DNA of 6,272 bases from RGIG3009 sp964470515 (GTDB lineage Bacteria; Bacillota; Clostridia; Oscillospirales; Acutalibacteraceae). The position numbers were made by a program, and so were the translations under genes. Shown here in pieces: positions 4,480 through 6,272 of this stretch (position 1 is its first letter; every line of letters begins with the position of its first letter). The stretch is taken from positions 1 to 6,272 of the forward strand of contig CAYYDD010000074.1 of assembly GCA_964470515.1 (NCBI GenBank), written 5' to 3'. The notes under the pieces are model-generated. The model was not told the DNA's origin. It made no database searches and saw only the letters and a list, made by a program, of their open reading frames with translations.

Positions 4480-4587
4480 ATGAGGAACATAAAAAAGAAC
4501 ACCCCCACGATATGCGCCGCAAACGCTCGCAGGGGTGCCGAACAGGTGAGGACAAAGCCTCACCTACAGTATAGCCGGGATCGGTAG
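4480..4587 (+). CDS. Doubtful 35-aa frame lying over the antisense small RNA
   Basis: An ATG at 4480 follows TGAGGAGGAG closely, and 35 codons run to TAG at 4585-4587. The peptide (begins MRNIKKNTPT) is basic and shows no domain. Most of it is the complement of the candidate minus-strand small RNA, whose hairpins explain the base pattern better than protein coding does. The good ribosome site is the only reason to keep it; it might also help translation of the operon across this gap. Confidence 0.3.
   Translation: MRNIKKNTPTICAANARRGAEQVRTKPHLQYSRDR
4490..4537 (-). terminator. Leftward intrinsic terminator of the small RNA
   Basis: On the minus strand, 11 pairs form between 4537-4527 and 4510-4500 (starting CACCCC with GGGGTG), including two G-U pairs that would be mismatches on the plus strand. 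TTCTTTTTTATG follows directly. The strand bias of the pairs and the T run both show a leftward terminator, though no leftward protein gene is nearby. Confidence 0.75.
4490..4565 (-). ncRNA. Candidate leftward small RNA inside the rightward early operon
   Basis: A transcript of about 75 bases is predicted from near 4565-4561 to 4490. It has a near-consensus promoter (4568-4596), a first hairpin of 8 perfect pairs (AGGTGAGG and CCTCACCT, 4544-4565) and a second 11-pair hairpin followed by a T run (4490-4537). It reads against every neighbouring gene and lies in the 195-base gap between the mini membrane protein and the zinc-finger gene. Promoter, structure and terminator are all seen in one compact unit, which is unlikely by chance. 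Targets are unknown; it could act on the early message opposite to it or on other transcripts. Confidence 0.65.
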
Positions 4588-4596
4588 AAAAGTCAA
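4568..4596 (-). promoter_or_regulatory. Leftward small-RNA promoter TTGACT-17-TATACT
   Basis: On the minus strand TTGACT (4596-4591) and TATACT (4573-4568) are separated by exactly 17 bases; each box matches consensus at five of six positions. Transcription would start near 4561-4565, right at the first hairpin. No open frame follows on this strand. Confidence 0.8.
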
Positions 4597-4663
4597 GCCG
4601 AGGGGGGCGCACTGTCAGAGATGGCGGTGTGCCCTTTACGGCCATAGAGGGGAGGGAAAGACC

Positions 4664-5269
4664 ATATACAGCTACGACTATATCAAGGAGCAGATCAAGG
4701 AGCGTGTGCCGCTGACGGACGTGATCGAGCGGTACGTCGGGGAAAAGCCGAACCGGGGGAAGCTGCGTTGTCCGTTTCACGGGGAAAAGGCCGCCTCCTT
4801 CACGATCTACCAGAACAACACGTACTACTGCTTCGGCTGCAGCGAGAGCGGCGACGTCATCACGTTCGTGCGCCGGTGGTTTAACTTGGGCTTTGCGGAT
4901 GCGCTGCGTCGTATCGACGGCGACTTTGCGCTGGGACTGTTCGGCCGCCAAACGCTGACCGCTCACCGGCGTGCACGTGCCGAGCAGGATCGTCGGCAAA
5001 AGGAACGTCGGGCACGGAAATGTGCAGAGGAGCAGGCGACCGCCCGGTACTGGGAAATGTTCGATCTGGTGCGGCATTACGAGACGGTCATCGAGAAGCA
5101 GCGGCCGACGTCGCCCGAGGATCCGCCGTCCCCGGCGTTCATCGACGCCATTAAACATATCGAGCGGGCGCAGTACCGCTTGGAGGAATTAGAACAGGAG
5201 AGGAGAAACGTCATTGACAATTACGGAAAACCGAATCGCGGAAATGACAGCACCACAACTGCTCAGTGA
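4664..5269 (+). CDS. DnaG-type CHC2 zinc-finger primase-like protein, probable ATA start
   Basis: Residues about 5-95 are a CHC2 zinc-finger domain of bacterial and phage primases, with ligands Cys36, His39 (CPFHGEK), Cys56 and Cys59 (CFGCSESGD). It would bind template DNA during primer synthesis. After residue 105 the protein is charged and helical, probably coiled coil (RARAEQDRRQKERRARK), with no TOPRIM or other catalytic motif. At 201 residues it is a zinc-finger module without a visible polymerase domain. GTG 4706 would cut off the first helix (YDYIKEQIKER) and has no proper ribosome site. ATA 4664 has GGGGAGGG (4649-4656) 7 bases upstream and gives the expected N-terminus. No other ATG, GTG or TTG lies in frame between 4571 and 4706. 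The 3' end overlaps the VapE gene by 56 bases. Confidence 0.88.
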   Translation: MYSYDYIKEQIKERVPLTDVIERYVGEKPNRGKLRCPFHGEKAASFTIYQNNTYYCFGCSESGDVITFVRRWFNLGFADALRRIDGDFALGLFGRQTLTAHRRARAEQDRRQKERRARKCAEEQATARYWEMFDLVRHYETVIEKQRPTSPEDPPSPAFIDAIKHIERAQYRLEELEQERRNVIDNYGKPNRGNDSTTTAQ

Positions 5270-6272
5270 GGATACCTTTGACGCAATTTTTGACACGACG
5301 GACGAGATCACCAAGACACGACGGCTGATCGCCCTACAGGAGCGGGCGGATTTTCTCGGCTGCGGTAAGGCGGCACGCTCGCTGATCGCCGCATACCGTA
5401 CCGAAGAAAACAAAATGTTTGAGCAGCTTCCGCAGCGCAAGATTGATTTCCACGTGGAGTACGACCGACAAGGGAAGATCCGCCGCACGATCAATAACTT
5501 TGAGCGGATCATACAGAACGACCCCTACTTTGCCGGCTTGCAGTATAATCTCATGGCAAACACAATGGAGATAGTGGAGGACGGCCGAGCACGGTTATGG
5601 TCGGATGCCGACGACGGCCTTGCGATCAGCTACATTGAACGGGAATACAAGATATACAGCCCTCAAATGTGTTTAATGGCACTCGCCAACGTGGCGCATA
5701 CACGCTCGTACCATCCGATCAAGGATCTGATCGAGGGGATCACGTGGGACGGTACCCACAGGATCGAGCGATTTTTATGTGACGTGCTGAAATGCGAGGA
5801 CGCTCCCTATACGCGCGAGGTCAGCCGTCTGATCTTCGCCGGTGGGATCCATCGCATCTACAACCCCGGATGTAAATTCGACAGCGTTCCTGTGCTGATC
5901 GGCAAAGCGCAGGGCGAGGGCAAAAGTACGGCCGTGCGGATGCTGGCGCTGGAGGATCGCTTTTACTCCGACATTTTCACCATCGAAGGGAAGGACGGCA
6001 TGGAAACGATCTCCGGCAAATGGATCTGTGAGTTAAGCGAGCTGCTGGCGCTGACAAAGGCGAAAGAGGTGGAGGCGGTCAAGGCGTTCCTAACGCGACA
6101 AAGCGATTACGTCCGCCGATCTTACGACAAACGGCCTGCCGACTATCTCCGACAAAACATTTTCATCGGTACCACCAACCGCGAGCAGTTTTTGACCGAC
6201 AAGACCGGAAACCGCCGCTTCCTGCCGGTGACGGTGCACAGCAACGGCTACGAGCTGCACGACCGCGAGCAG
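5214..6272 (+). CDS. VapE-family replication ATPase/helicase, N-terminal part (cut by window edge)
   Basis: This is a virulence-associated E family protein (PF05272), a P-loop ATPase of phage and island replication modules, probably a helicase acting with the zinc-finger protein encoded just upstream. The 353 visible codons include Walker A GKAQGEGKST (residues 230-239), a Walker B-like WICELSELLAL (270-280) and the family signature GTTNREQFLTDKTGNRRFLP (319-338). The preceding region (about 150-225, with IEGITWDGTHRIERF) is the usual lead-in of phage VapE proteins. TTG at 5214 is chosen because AGAGGAG (5199-5205) lies 8 bases upstream; ATG 5244 has no good ribosome site. The gene then overlaps the previous one by 56 bases, suggesting coupled translation. 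The C-terminus lies beyond the window. Confidence 0.93.
   Translation, partial: MTITENRIAEMTAPQLLSEDTFDAIFDTTDEITKTRRLIALQERADFLGCGKAARSLIAAYRTEENKMFEQLPQRKIDFHVEYDRQGKIRRTINNFERIIQNDPYFAGLQYNLMANTMEIVEDGRARLWSDADDGLAISYIEREYKIYSPQMCLMALANVAHTRSYHPIKDLIEGITWDGTHRIERFLCDVLKCEDAPYTREVSRLIFAGGIHRIYNPGCKFDSVPVLIGKAQGEGKSTAVRMLALEDRFYSDIFTIEGKDGMETISGKWICELSELLALTKAKEVEAVKAFLTRQSDYVRRSYDKRPADYLRQNIFIGTTNREQFLTDKTGNRRFLPVTVHSNGYELHDREQ

Noticed and set aside
1416..4616. Shared 11-base word GGCGCACTGTC at 1416-1426 and 4606-4616
   Set aside because: Several 11-base matches are expected by chance in a window of this size, and the flanks do not match.
4621..4647. Eight-codon frame ATG to TAG before the zinc-finger gene
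   Set aside because: It is too short, has no ribosome site and shows no leader-peptide features.
4220..5158. Long open frame of 312 codons on the minus strand
   Set aside because: It lies antisense to the zinc-finger, helix-turn-helix and mini membrane genes, has no ribosome site or recognisable domain, and has the composition expected of a shadow in GC-rich coding DNA.

Overview
The window looks like the left part of a temperate phage genome (prophage) from a GC-moderate Firmicute, most likely a gut-type Clostridia or Negativicutes host. The evidence is gene content (tyrosine integrase with an embedded helix-turn-helix, S24-type repressor, Cro-like protein, excisionase-like proteins, CHC2 primase zinc finger, VapE-type ATPase), strong AGGAGG ribosome sites, and short overlapping early genes. 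No rRNA, tRNA, CRISPR array or insertion sequence was seen. The host assignment is inference; the phage assignment is strong.

Layout. Left of about 2706 the genes read leftward: an integrase running off the left edge (1-1339), a 160-base gap, a zeta-toxin-like kinase (1500-2063), and a self-cleaving S24 repressor (2077-2706) whose stop lies 13 bases before the kinase start. A divergent control region (2707-2878) holds two well-formed promoters and three copies of an operator built on GTCGCTT; a fourth copy lies just after the cro-like gene. Right of it the early genes read rightward: cro-like (2879-3082), two unknown small proteins, then two successive pairs of an excisionase-like helix-turn-helix protein plus a mini membrane protein (3722-4062 and 4129-4469), a CHC2 zinc-finger protein (4664-5269) and the start of a VapE-family ATPase (5214 to the right edge).

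How it works together. The repressor and the Cro-like protein should compete for the GTCGCTT operators, as in lambda-like switches, and the S24 residues imply SOS-dependent induction. The kinase would be made with the repressor in the lysogen. The zinc-finger protein and VapE ATPase are the start of the replication module, and one of the helix-turn-helix proteins may be the excisionase for the integrase.

The most unusual material is outside the ordinary genes. There are two candidate small RNAs, each with its own promoter and intrinsic terminator and each reading against the neighbouring genes: a plus-strand one at about 1408-1498 and a minus-strand one at about 4565-4490. The second has a TTGACT-17-TATACT promoter and looks particularly convincing. 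The integrase leader holds three alternately pairing segments that could hide or expose its ribosome site. The two mini membrane proteins are clear paralogs, and two genes (second mini membrane protein, zinc-finger protein) seem to start at ATA behind strong ribosome sites. All of this was read by eye; no search or folding program was run.
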